Below are positions 51,281 to 60,540 of a stretch of 64,000 nucleotides of DNA, one piece after another; within the stretch, counting starts at the first letter, position 1; the number at the start of each line of letters is the position of its first letter. The translations under genes were made by a program, and so were the position numbers. The notes under the pieces are model-generated. The model was not told the origin of the DNA. It saw only the letters and a list, made by a program, of their open reading frames with translations, and did not search any database. The stretch covers positions 1,302,001 through 1,366,000 of the forward strand of contig CANLSF010000001.1 in NCBI GenBank assembly GCA_947493695.1. Reading direction: 5' to 3'. Source of the DNA: an uncultured Kiloniellaceae bacterium (lineage in GTDB: Bacteria > Pseudomonadota > Alphaproteobacteria > Kiloniellales > Kiloniellaceae).

Positions 51281-52219
51281 ATGGATGCTGTATTGAATGT
51301 TGTTTTGCCCGTTTTCGGGATCATGCTGGCCGGCTATCTCGTCGGTCGGTTTAATGTTCTCGGGGAATCCAGCGGTGAAGCCTTAAGCGCCTTTGTTTAC
51401 TACGTATCCCTGCCTGCTCTCTTCGTTGTCTCCATGTCGCGCGTGGAAATCTCCGAGATTTTCAATGTTCAATACCTTCTGGCGACCGGTGGCGGCATGC
51501 TGGCAACCTTTGCCGTCGCCATGCTGATTGCCACCTACGCGTTTCCCAACAGGCTTGCCGCGCTGGGCTTGAGCGGCCTGACCGCGATTTTTTCGAACAC
51601 GGGATATATGGGTTTTCCGATCCTGCTCCTGGCTTTTGGCGATCAGGCAACCTTACCGGGTGTCATTGCGACGGTTATGAACGGGACCGTGGTTCTCGCC
51701 GTTGCGACCGTCATAATCGAGATCGACCTCAATCAAAAGAGCGGTGGCCTTGCGATCCTGCGCAACGCCTTTTTGGGGGTCTTTAAAAGTCCTTTGGTAT
51801 TGTCGGCACTGGCCGGACTGCTGTTTTCCGGAATCGGGTTGCCTCTGACGGGTGCCATAGCGACCTTCTGCGATCTGCTGGCGGCAACGGCAGGTCCCTG
51901 CGCGCTCTTTGCGATGGGCCTTTTCATGGTCGGACGTTCGTTTACGGCGGGTGCCGGTGAGATATCGGTTTTGATTCTGCTCAAGCTGATTTTTCAGCCG
52001 ATCATTACGGCATGGTTGGCTTACGGTGTGATGGATATGGCGCCTATGTGGGCGGCGTCGGCAGTGATCATGGCGGCATTGCCCACCGGCGCGTTAGCCT
52101 TTGTTCTCGCACAGCGTTACGGCATCTACACCCAGCGATCCACAGCGGTGATCATGATCTCGACCGTGGTATCTGTTGTGACCCTGACCGTGCTGCTGAA
52201 TCTTCTCGGGATCAGTTAA
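51281..52219 (+). CDS. AEC family transporter
   Basis: VVLPVFGIMLAGYLVGRFNVLGESSGEALSAFVYYVSLPALFVVSM; about 10 TM. ORF opens at 51251. Confidence 0.88.
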   Translation: MDAVLNVVLPVFGIMLAGYLVGRFNVLGESSGEALSAFVYYVSLPALFVVSMSRVEISEIFNVQYLLATGGGMLATFAVAMLIATYAFPNRLAALGLSGLTAIFSNTGYMGFPILLLAFGDQATLPGVIATVMNGTVVLAVATVIIEIDLNQKSGGLAILRNAFLGVFKSPLVLSALAGLLFSGIGLPLTGAIATFCDLLAATAGPCALFAMGLFMVGRSFTAGAGEISVLILLKLIFQPIITAWLAYGVMDMAPMWAASAVIMAALPTGALAFVLAQRYGIYTQRSTAVIMISTVVSVVTLTVLLNLLGIS

Positions 52220-55095
52220 AAGGGCTCGTCGTCTACGTTGGCGTCTTTTTTGAAAAACGCGCTGATTTCGTCCACGGCCTGCGCCAACCCCACCTTTTGC
52301 GGCACCACGCCCTTCGGGAAGGCGCCGTGCAGACGTGACGGCATCATGGGATCGAGCAGCACGAAAATGCCACGGTCCCGGTCCCGACGTACCAGCCGCC
52401 CGAAGGCCTGTCGTAATTTCAGGCGCACCAGCCGGTCGTCATAGGATCTCCCACCAAAGAGTTTACGGCGTTCACGATGCTGAATATCGGGTCTGGGCCA
52501 GGGCACCCGGTCGAACACAATCAGCCGCAGGGCGTCGCCCGGCACGTCCACACCGTCGCGGACAGCATCCGTGCCCAACAGACAGGAATCGATTTCGTCG
52601 CGGAAGATATCGACCAGCGTAGAGATATCCATTGCATCGACATGCTGTGCGTAGAGATCCAGGCCTGCCTGCTCAAGAGGCTCCACCAGTCGCTGTCGCA
52701 CCGCACGCAAACGTGTAATGGCGGTAAAGAGCCCAAGCCCGCCACCGCCTGACGCCAGGAAGAGTTCCCGGTAGGCTGCTGCGACCTGGTTCAGGTCGTC
52801 CTTTCGGACATCTGAAATCACGTACACACGGGTTTGCTTTTCGTAGTCGAAGGGGGAGGCGACCAGAGCACGTATCGCGGGGCTCTCCAGGTGCAGGGCG
52901 CCGGTCCGCTGCTCGGCGGCCTTCCAGGCAGCATCGCCCATGCCGTTCCCGGCATCTGTGACGTCTGTTTCAGGGACTTTTGCTTTGGATGATTGGCTGC
53001 CTGGATCGTCAGTCAGGGTGGCGGAGGTGATGACCAGACCTTGGGCGTTGCGCATAACGGCGTCGGCGAAAGGAATGGTCGGATCCTTCCAGTGGCGGAA
53101 CATGCCGACATCCATGTCGTGTCCGCCGTTGCGTTCCACCGCGAACCAGTCCGTGAAGTCCGGCGGCGTGTCGGCCTGCAGGGCATCCAGCATGGCGCAC
53201 CAGGCGGTGATCTGCATCTGCCCGCGCCGTTCCAGGCTGCGAGAGGAAGCCTCAATCCGGCGGCGCGTATCGCTGTCGAGTTTGTCCGCATCTTCATCGA
53301 GCCGGGCCTGCAGGCCCTTTTTCAGGCCTTCCATGGGCTTGAGGACGCTGGTCAGAGCCTCTTTCAGCTTCGCGGCGGCTTCGATGACGTCCGGTTCTGC
53401 CGGGCGGGCATCAACTTCAAGGCTGTAGGGACTGTCGTGACCGCCACTGCGGGCATAGACCTGCTGGCGCACACCGCGCAGAAACTCCTCCGCGGGCCCG
53501 TTGGTCCGTCCGTCGGCGATCCTCTGATGCCACGCCTCGCCCGGCAGGATGCTTGCTGCTCTCAGGGTTTCGTTCAGGAGATCGGTCAGTTCCGGATCGC
53601 CGGCGACCAGATCTTCCAGCCGTCTGCGCAGACCTCGCGCCCGTCCGGCGGAACGCCCGGCAGACTCTCCACCGATCAGCCAGCGCCGCAGATCGTGGGT
53701 CTCCTGTCCCGAGAGATGGGCGGCGAAGGCGCTGTCGGCGGCGTCGAAAACATGATGACCCTCGTCGAGCACATAATGGGTCGGCAACTGGCCGTCCTCG
53801 CCGCCTCCCAATGCGGCCTGGATCATGACCAGAGCATGGTTCGCCACCACGATCTCTGCCTGTTTGGCTTTGCGGAGATTGCGTTCGATGAAGCATTTTC
53901 GGTAGTGCGAACAGGCTGAATAGATGCATTCGCCGCGCCGGTCGGTCAGGCCCAGGGTTTTCGCCCGACCCAGCAAATCGGCCAGCCAGCCCGGAAAATC
54001 GCCGCCGACCATATCGCCGTCCCGGGTCCAGGCGGCCCAGCGGGCCATCAGTCCGACCGCGACACCGTCGCTGCCCTTGCTGGCCAGTCCGGTTACGGCC
54101 TCGTCGAAGTTTAGAAGACAGAGATAGTTCTCCCGGCCCTTGCGGATTACCACACGCTCGGATTTCAGGCGCGGCTCCGGGTAAAGCTTCGAAAGTTCAT
54201 CATCGAGTTGGCGCTGCAGGTTCCGTGTGTAGGTCGAGATCCAGACCGGTCCCTGGTTTTTCTGCGCCCAAAGGCTGGCCGGGGCAATATAGCCCAAGGT
54301 TTTGCCGGTCCCGGTCCCGGCCTCGGCCAAAACCAGATTGGGTTGATCGGCGGCGCTTCTTGGCCCGAAGGCCTGACTGATTGCTGAGGCGTAATCTGCC
54401 TGCTGTGGCCGGGCTTCTGCTTCACTGTCCAGCAGCTCGCTTAAACGCTGACGAGCTTCACTTGCGCTCACAGATTCGCTGCCAGGCGGGGCGGAAGGGG
54501 GAACCTCATTCCATTCGGAGAGGAAATCCCAGACATGGAGGCCGCGCGCGCGATGCCGCTCGTCGCCGCTGTCCGTGAGCTGTACGGCGGAAAGGACGGC
54601 CGGACCCCATCGCCAGCCGGTCTGGGCCATTGCCCAGGCGATATCATGGGCGGAGGGATCGCGCCGGCTGCTGCGGGCCGCCAGTTCGCGCAGTAAAGCG
54701 AGCGCAATCTGAGGCAGGGCGCTGACCTCGGCGTCCAGGCTTTCCGGTGTCAACAGTCCCAGCTCGTTGGCGAGACCGCGCGGCGTCGGTGTGCAGAAGC
54801 GCGCAGGACGCACGAAGGCGAAGAGTTCGAGCAGGTCGTAGGCGGCAAAGGGATCGCAGCCGAGCCGACGGGCAACAGACTTGGCGTGGACGAGAATCGG
54901 AGCTTCCTGACGGGCGCGCATTGCGGCTTCGCGCAGGGAGAACTCGTTCAGTTCTCCGTCCTGATCGAGCCAGATCGCACGGGTCAAACCGACCGCAAGC
55001 ATCGGCGCTGCAGGAAGCTGCAGGCTACGGTCGCTGATCGGGGCCGCGTCGGGATCAGGGGCGCGCACCTGGGGGGACTCATTGCTTTGTGACAT
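52216..55095 (-). CDS. DinG/XPD-like ATP-dependent helicase with Fe-S motif
   Basis: EAGTGTGKTLGYIAPASLWA; CIYSACSHYRKCFIERNLRKAKQAEIVVANHAL; DEGHHVFDAA; LKLRQAFGRLVRRDRDRGIFVLLD. Start at 55095 preferred. Confidence 0.9.
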   Translation of the reverse strand: MSQSNESPQVRAPDPDAAPISDRSLQLPAAPMLAVGLTRAIWLDQDGELNEFSLREAAMRARQEAPILVHAKSVARRLGCDPFAAYDLLELFAFVRPARFCTPTPRGLANELGLLTPESLDAEVSALPQIALALLRELAARSSRRDPSAHDIAWAMAQTGWRWGPAVLSAVQLTDSGDERHRARGLHVWDFLSEWNEVPPSAPPGSESVSASEARQRLSELLDSEAEARPQQADYASAISQAFGPRSAADQPNLVLAEAGTGTGKTLGYIAPASLWAQKNQGPVWISTYTRNLQRQLDDELSKLYPEPRLKSERVVIRKGRENYLCLLNFDEAVTGLASKGSDGVAVGLMARWAAWTRDGDMVGGDFPGWLADLLGRAKTLGLTDRRGECIYSACSHYRKCFIERNLRKAKQAEIVVANHALVMIQAALGGGEDGQLPTHYVLDEGHHVFDAADSAFAAHLSGQETHDLRRWLIGGESAGRSAGRARGLRRRLEDLVAGDPELTDLLNETLRAASILPGEAWHQRIADGRTNGPAEEFLRGVRQQVYARSGGHDSPYSLEVDARPAEPDVIEAAAKLKEALTSVLKPMEGLKKGLQARLDEDADKLDSDTRRRIEASSRSLERRGQMQITAWCAMLDALQADTPPDFTDWFAVERNGGHDMDVGMFRHWKDPTIPFADAVMRNAQGLVITSATLTDDPGSQSSKAKVPETDVTDAGNGMGDAAWKAAEQRTGALHLESPAIRALVASPFDYEKQTRVYVISDVRKDDLNQVAAAYRELFLASGGGGLGLFTAITRLRAVRQRLVEPLEQAGLDLYAQHVDAMDISTLVDIFRDEIDSCLLGTDAVRDGVDVPGDALRLIVFDRVPWPRPDIQHRERRKLFGGRSYDDRLVRLKLRQAFGRLVRRDRDRGIFVLLDPMMPSRLHGAFPKGVVPQKVGLAQAVDEISAFFKKDANVDDEPF

Positions 55096-55269
55096 AGGCG
55101 CGGAGTATATCGACAGAAACCGACCAAGGTCACGGCGGAAGACGTGCATTGCCGAGATAAGGTGAGAGCATTCATGCAACGTTGACCTCTTGCCGCTGCG
55201 CGCCTAGGTTCGCCCTCAACTCCCGAGGTTGTTTCAGCGATGCGGTCGGGATTTTCCAACGAGAGATAA

Positions 55270-56862
55270 GTGACGGATATTATGTCGAGCGAGAGAGAAC
55301 TGGCCCTCCAGGCAAAGGCCTGGCCCTTTGATGAAGCCCGCAATCTATTGGCGCGCATCGGGGGAAAAACGCCGGAAAAAGGTTATGTGCTCTTCGAAAC
55401 CGGCTATGGCCCTTCGGGACTGCCGCATATCGGCACTTTCGGCGAGGTCGTTCGCACCTCCATGGTGCGCCGGGCCTTTCAGGAAATCTCGGACATCCCA
55501 ACCAAGCTTTATTGCTTTTCCGATGATATGGACGGCTTGCGTAAGGTGCCGGACAATGTTCCGAACAAGGAAATGCTCTCGGAAAATCTGGGTCGGGCAC
55601 TGACCTCTATTCCCGATCCCTTCGGCGAGTACGAGAGCTTTGGTCACCACAATAATGCGCGCCTGCGTGGATTTCTTGACAGTTTTGGCTTTGACTACGA
55701 GTTCCAGTCCTCAACCGAGCTCTACAAGTCCGGCCGCTTCGACGACGCCCTGCGTAAGGTCCTGCATCAGTACGACGAAATTCAGAAGATCATGTTGCCG
55801 TCCCTCGGGCCGGAGCGCCGGGAGACTTACAGTCCCTTTATGCCGGTCTGTCCCAAGACAGGTCACGTGTTGCAGGTGCCGATCCTTGAGCGGCACGCCA
55901 ATCAGGGAACAGTCGTCTACAAGGACGCAGATGGCGAGTTGGTCGAGGTGCCGGTCACCGGCGGTCAGTGCAAACTGCAGTGGAAGCCGGACTGGGCAAT
56001 GCGCTGGTATGCGCTGGATGTCGACTATGAGATGTCCGGCAAGGACCTGATGGACTCCGTCAAGCTGGGCGGTCGCATCACCAAGGCGCTGGGCGGCAAG
56101 CCACCGGGCGGCTTTACCTATGAGCTGTTTCTGGACGAGAAGGGCGAAAAGATCTCCAAGTCCAAGGGCAACGGCCTGTCGGTCGAGGAGTGGCTGCAGT
56201 ACGCGCCGCAGGAGAGCCTTGCGCTCTTCATGTATCAGAAGCCCAAGACGGCGAAGCGTCTCTATTTCGATGCCATTCCGCGCATGGTGGACGACTATCT
56301 TACCTTTGCCGGGAAGCTTCCTGATGAGGAGCCTGCCCGTAAGCTGGAGAACCCCGCGTGGCATATCCATGGCGGTAAAGTGCCATCGGCATCCTCGCCG
56401 CTGAATTTTGGGATTTTGCTTAATCTCGCAGGAGTCTGTAACACGGAAGACAGCGCGGTTCTCTGGGGTTTTGTCGGTCGTTATGTGCCTGAGGCAACGC
56501 CGGAAAACACGCCTTTCCTGGACTCGATGATCGGGTATGCGATCCGTTACTATCAGGACTTCGTTAAGCCTACGAAAAGCTACCGCGCCCCTGACGATAA
56601 AGAACGCATCGCGATGGATGATCTGCTGGTTAAGCTGAAAGCGCTGCCTGCGGAGAGCTCGGCTGAAGAAATTCAGACTTTGGTCTACGAGATCGGCAAG
56701 ACCCATGGCTTTGAAAACCTGCGGGACTGGTTCAAAGCACTCTATGAGGTGCTTCTGGGGCAGTCGCAGGGGCCGCGTCTGGGTTCGTTTTTCGCTCTTT
56801 ACGGGCTTGAGGAAAGTTGCCAGTTGGTCCGCCGGGCGCTTGACGGCGAGGATCTGAGTTAA
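55270..56862 (+). CDS. lysK: Class I lysyl-tRNA synthetase
   Basis: [16 protein letters not shown] (HIGH), [17 protein letters not shown] (KMSKS), class I LysRS sequence. Confidence 0.95.
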   Translation: MTDIMSSERELALQAKAWPFDEARNLLARIGGKTPEKGYVLFETGYGPSGLPHIGTFGEVVRTSMVRRAFQEISDIPTKLYCFSDDMDGLRKVPDNVPNKEMLSENLGRALTSIPDPFGEYESFGHHNNARLRGFLDSFGFDYEFQSSTELYKSGRFDDALRKVLHQYDEIQKIMLPSLGPERRETYSPFMPVCPKTGHVLQVPILERHANQGTVVYKDADGELVEVPVTGGQCKLQWKPDWAMRWYALDVDYEMSGKDLMDSVKLGGRITKALGGKPPGGFTYELFLDEKGEKISKSKGNGLSVEEWLQYAPQESLALFMYQKPKTAKRLYFDAIPRMVDDYLTFAGKLPDEEPARKLENPAWHIHGGKVPSASSPLNFGILLNLAGVCNTEDSAVLWGFVGRYVPEATPENTPFLDSMIGYAIRYYQDFVKPTKSYRAPDDKERIAMDDLLVKLKALPAESSAEEIQTLVYEIGKTHGFENLRDWFKALYEVLLGQSQGPRLGSFFALYGLEESCQLVRRALDGEDLS

Positions 56863-56914
56863 GTCATGAGCAGGTAACAAGCGGCGCCTTTCGTTAGGCG
56901 CAGCCTGGGTATCC

Positions 56915-57319
56915 TCAACCGCCCTTGGTCTTGCAGTATTCGCAGGTTGCCTTTACGCCGGGCGGTGCTTTCGGGTGCTCCTTGTTGGCCAGTTTGCCGG
57001 AACCGCCGAAATTGTGAAAGTTCCGGCATTCCTTACCGAAGGCGGCTTCTGCATCCCGCGCAAGGCTGAACTTGAAAGCGTTGATCCGCTTTTTGCCCCC
57101 GAAAACCCGGGCAAAGAAACCAGGCTGCCCTGACCCGCGTTTGAGTTCCTGAAGGAGCGTCTGCTGCAGGCTGGTGTCGCTGCGTCCAACCATCCGGACA
57201 GAAAAGCGTTTGTTGTCCGACATTGTGCCTAAGGCAAAATTACCCGGATTGTCGCCGACCGTATTTTGGATGACCTTGCGCTCTAAGGCAAAAGGGCCAT
57301 CCATGTCGAGTGATGCCAC
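56915..57319 (-). CDS. Conserved hypothetical protein with C-terminal CxxC
   Basis: 134-aa ORF ending CEYCKTKGG; plausible composition, no family recognised. Confidence 0.55.
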   Translation of the reverse strand: MASLDMDGPFALERKVIQNTVGDNPGNFALGTMSDNKRFSVRMVGRSDTSLQQTLLQELKRGSGQPGFFARVFGGKKRINAFKFSLARDAEAAFGKECRNFHNFGGSGKLANKEHPKAPPGVKATCEYCKTKGG

Positions 57320-57529
57320 TTGCTCGCTCCTGTTTCATTCCCCCCAACGGAGGCTTTCTCAAGAGCCCGGGCCTGCCTGGCCATTCTCGCCACGAAGGGT
57401 TGGACTCCTGCAGACCGCTAACGTCTTGGCCTGTCTGCGTTCTTATGAGTGAAACCTGAGTAAAAAAGCTTAGTGTTCGGTTAATTGTGCAGCAAAAGAA
57501 GGGCCGGTTAGAGACAAATTGAACAGAAT

Positions 57530-58366
57530 TCAACCTCCGTGGGACCAATTCCAGTAGAGTTCTCGCGCTTTTCGATATATCGGGCCCATTTGCAGGTCCC
57601 GGTCGCCGATCCTAGTGATAGGTACAACTTTCGCGTGATTCCCGGTGCTGAAGGCTTCGTCGGCATCGACAACTTCTTCCCAGGTGATTGCACGTTCGTA
57701 AACCGGAATGCCCGCGTCGCGCAGGAGTGCGCCGACGCGTTGGCGGGTGATACCGTTCAAGAAAGTGCCGTTGGGCGCGGGCGTGTGGGCTGCCCCGTCC
57801 TTGGCAATCCAGATGTTGGCGGTCGCCAGTTCAGCCACATTGCCAAGTCCGTCCAGAACGACGGCGTTGTCGAAGCCGTTGTCGATGGCCTCGCGCAGAG
57901 CCCGTCCCGAGTTAGGGTACAGACAGGCTGCTTTAGCCTGAGTCGGTGCCATGCTGGCCAGCGGACGCCGGAAGGATGAGAGTTGCACGGACATTCCCGA
58001 AGGTTGCGGCATCGCAGCCTCAAACACACTAAGGCAAAAGCGTGTGCTCTCAGGGTCAGGCGCAACAAACCCGGTTTCTGCCCAGAGCATGGGGCGGATG
58101 TAGAGCTCTGCATCATTGCTGAACTTCGAGACACCTTCGCGTGCGATCTCGAGGATTTCGCCTGCGGGAACAGGGGGCTTCAGGCCAAAGGCGAGACCCG
58201 AGGCTATCGTCCGTTCGCAATGAAGGTCCAGGTCCGGTGTGACGCCCTCAAAGGCCCGCGCGCCGTCGAAAATGACGGATGCCATCCAGGTCGCATGTGT
58301 CATGGGACCGAAAATGGCCGGATTACCCTCTTGCCAGCTCCCGTCGATGAAATGCACGGCCCTCAT
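57530..58366 (-). CDS. Branched-chain amino acid aminotransferase-like (class IV PLP)
   Basis: MRAVHFIDGSWQEGNPAIFGPMTHATWMASVIFDGARAFEGV; LDGLGNVAELATANIWIAKDG; FLNGITRQRVGALLRDAG. Start at 58366. Confidence 0.9.
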   Translation of the reverse strand: MRAVHFIDGSWQEGNPAIFGPMTHATWMASVIFDGARAFEGVTPDLDLHCERTIASGLAFGLKPPVPAGEILEIAREGVSKFSNDAELYIRPMLWAETGFVAPDPESTRFCLSVFEAAMPQPSGMSVQLSSFRRPLASMAPTQAKAACLYPNSGRALREAIDNGFDNAVVLDGLGNVAELATANIWIAKDGAAHTPAPNGTFLNGITRQRVGALLRDAGIPVYERAITWEEVVDADEAFSTGNHAKVVPITRIGDRDLQMGPIYRKARELYWNWSHGG

Positions 58367-58750
58367 ACGTTCTTCCTTTGTCTTGGCGATACATGCGCTC
58401 GTCATGGGCGGACAGGAACGTCCATGCCTCTGTCCGCTTCGGTTTAGCGCAAATGCTCTCCAGCCATGGTGTGTTTGATTCTGTCGAACAGGCGAACGCT
58501 ATCATATTAAAACCTCTTGCCAAGTCTTGTGGCACGCATCGCGGTCCGGATTGCATATCTGCTGGACGGATCCACCCGGAAAAGAGCCTTACTTTCGTGG
58601 ATCAGACGGTAGTCTGACGCAAGGATAGTGGTCTTTTCGAAGGCTGTGAGGCGGACGCTGGCATTGAATAGCTGGAGACGCTCTACATGCAGGATGGGGC
58701 GCTTCAGGCGAATCTATCCAAACCCGATTGGCGTGAGGTTTTGGGCCAAA

Positions 58751-59383
58751 TTACTGGCTGGCCCAGATGATGCGCGACATCCAGGCGACGTCTTTGTTCT
58801 GTAAATCTATCGATGTGGCGGCATTGCCGATCTGCGTGAGTTCAATGCGTCGCGCACTCTCACGGATCAGTTGGCAGATCATAATGCTGCTATCCTGAAG
58901 CTTGAGCAGTACGCGGTCTCCGCGCCGGATACTGGCGGTCGGCGAAATAACGATCAGGTCGCCGTCACGATAAACCGGTTCGTAGCGATTGCCGTTAATC
59001 TCCAAGGCGAAGGCATTGCTGTCTTCGATGTGAGGCGCCAGAACCTCGTCCCAATCTTCATTTGTCGGCGCGCCCTGGGCATCAAAGAAACCCTCTTTCG
59101 CCGCCTGCGAAATGTCGAGGCTGGGGATACGTTGGGCAATCGCGCTGGCGTTTTCCTCGCCCACGATGTTGACGAATTCGGCAAGGGACGCACCGGTCGC
59201 CGCCAGGATTTTTGCAATCGATTCGGTGCTCGGCCAACGCTTCTTGCCCTGCGGCGTGATGCGCTTACTCTTGTTGAAAGTCGTCGGGTCCAATCCAGCC
59301 TGACGCGCAAGTCCAGATGGCGAGAGATTATACTGTCTCGCCAAAACGTCGATGGCCCGCCAGACGTCGTCATGCTTCAACAT
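58751..59383 (-). CDS. HTH repressor with degenerate S24 (LexA/CI-like) C-terminal domain
   Basis: HTH YNLSPSGLARQAGLDPTTFNKSKR; C-terminal AFALEINGNRYEPVYRDGDLIVISPTASIRRGDRVLLK; ends DVAWMSRIIWASQ. Confidence 0.9.
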   Translation of the reverse strand: MLKHDDVWRAIDVLARQYNLSPSGLARQAGLDPTTFNKSKRITPQGKKRWPSTESIAKILAATGASLAEFVNIVGEENASAIAQRIPSLDISQAAKEGFFDAQGAPTNEDWDEVLAPHIEDSNAFALEINGNRYEPVYRDGDLIVISPTASIRRGDRVLLKLQDSSIMICQLIRESARRIELTQIGNAATSIDLQNKDVAWMSRIIWASQ

Positions 59384-59590
59384 GGGAAGATTATCTTATA
59401 AAAACCGTTTGCGTGCACTAGGAATAAATATCAACTCATCCTGTTCTTAAGTGGGATTGGCAGTGGTACAAGTCCAGTGGAAACCCGGTGCAGGACGATT
59501 TTCGGCAGGAATGCGCGGAAGCACTGTCTTTGATGGGACCTTTTCGGCCTCTGCGTCCAGCGGCGCTCTGACAATCCATCAGGCACGAAT

Positions 59591-59635
59591 CTTCTCACTC
59601 CGGCGCCAGTGAAGACCGTGCGCCGGAGTGAGAAG
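59591..59635. repeat. 16-bp perfect inverted repeat, 13-nt loop
   Basis: cttctcactccggcgc-cagtgaagaccgt-gcgccggagtgagaag; no adjacent T-tract on either strand. Confidence 0.9.
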
Positions 59636-59703
59636 ACAGATGTTAAGCTGGTTCTGCTATGCCGCTGTCGCCGATCGCATGCGGCTCAAGAACGAAGTGA
59701 GGT

Positions 59704-59928
59704 TCACGGCTCAGTCGTCTCTCCCAGCATCGCCCGATAGACGACTCGCGCGAGGTCAGGGCTGATATGGCCGGCCTGAGAGCCTGCCTTAATCATTTCA
59801 GGTGTGGGTGTACTCGGTACAAGGACAAATCCGGAGTCGCCAACAGCACCGACGGCATCGAGAGCTTTCTGGAGGGCACGGCTGCCGCGAACATCGTTTT
59901 TCTCGTCATCTTTGACTATCATGGTCAC
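59704..59928 (-). CDS. Small hypothetical protein
   Basis: 74-aa ORF with VPSTPTPEMIKAGSQAGHISPDLARVVYRAMLGE motif reminiscent of small phage-type proteins. Confidence 0.6.
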   Translation of the reverse strand: MTMIVKDDEKNDVRGSRALQKALDAVGAVGDSGFVLVPSTPTPEMIKAGSQAGHISPDLARVVYRAMLGETTEP

Positions 59929-60060
59929 CTCAATGGCGGTGTTTTATTGGGGCACTGCTCGCTATGCTTGAGCAAGTCGCATGCCATATTAATTTTCGCC
60001 TTGTTTTTGCTGCCTCCAGCATTGAATGTCTCGCCGATGCGACGTTTGGACCATAGACTG

Positions 60061-60104
60061 TTGCATTTTGCAACGCAGAATTGACCGATAGTTGCATAAT
60101 GCAA
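60061..60104. promoter_or_regulatory. Two tandem palindromes TTGCA-N3-TGCAA (putative operators)
   Basis: TTGCATTTTGCAA (60061-60073) and TTGCATAATGCAA (60092-60104), 31 bp start to start, in a divergent intergenic region. Confidence 0.6.
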
Positions 60105-60156
60105 GGCAATGTATTCAACCTAAAAGCGATCCGACGAGTAGGACAAATTCCCAATT

Positions 60157-60540
60157 ATGCAAGATGCTCTGATTTTTCACATGTGTCGGCGCGATGAATG
60201 GGACCTGGCGCAGGCGCGCGGCAGCTACGCCGGTTCTTCTCAGGATCTCGCAGATGGTTTCATCCATTTCTCTACCGCGCAACAGGTTGAGGTTTCGGCG
60301 GAAAAACACCGGCGTGGCCAGGATGGCTTGGTTTTGCTGAGTGTCGACACTTCGAATTTGGGGGATGCGCTAAAATGGGAGGCTTCCCGCGGCGGCGCCT
60401 TGTTCCCCCATCTCTATGGAGCTTTGCCGGTTTCCGCAGTTCTGCGTGCCGACGACCTGCCACTTGGCCCTGACGGTCGGCACATCTTCCCGGAATTGCC
60501 GGGTAAAGAGGTGGATGTGAAAGGCCCGTCTGGTGATTAG
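60157..60540 (+). CDS. DUF952 family protein
   Basis: IFHMCRRDEWDLAQARGSYAGSSQDLADGFIHFSTAQQV pattern. Confidence 0.88.
   Translation: MQDALIFHMCRRDEWDLAQARGSYAGSSQDLADGFIHFSTAQQVEVSAEKHRRGQDGLVLLSVDTSNLGDALKWEASRGGALFPHLYGALPVSAVLRADDLPLGPDGRHIFPELPGKEVDVKGPSGD

Noticed and set aside
52993-53919. 308-aa plus-strand ORF
   Set aside because: Antisense to the DinG-like helicase.
55711-56880. 389-aa minus-strand ORF
   Set aside because: Antisense to class I LysRS.
58687-58770. Short plus-strand reading frame ending LQANLSKPDWREVLGQITGWPR, possible gene remnant
   Set aside because: Too short to distinguish from chance and overlaps the S24 repressor stop.
59464-59611. Possible 49-aa GTG-initiated ORF (VVQVQWKPGAGRFSAGMRGS...)
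   Set aside because: Short, runs into the hairpin, no family; not supportable by eye.
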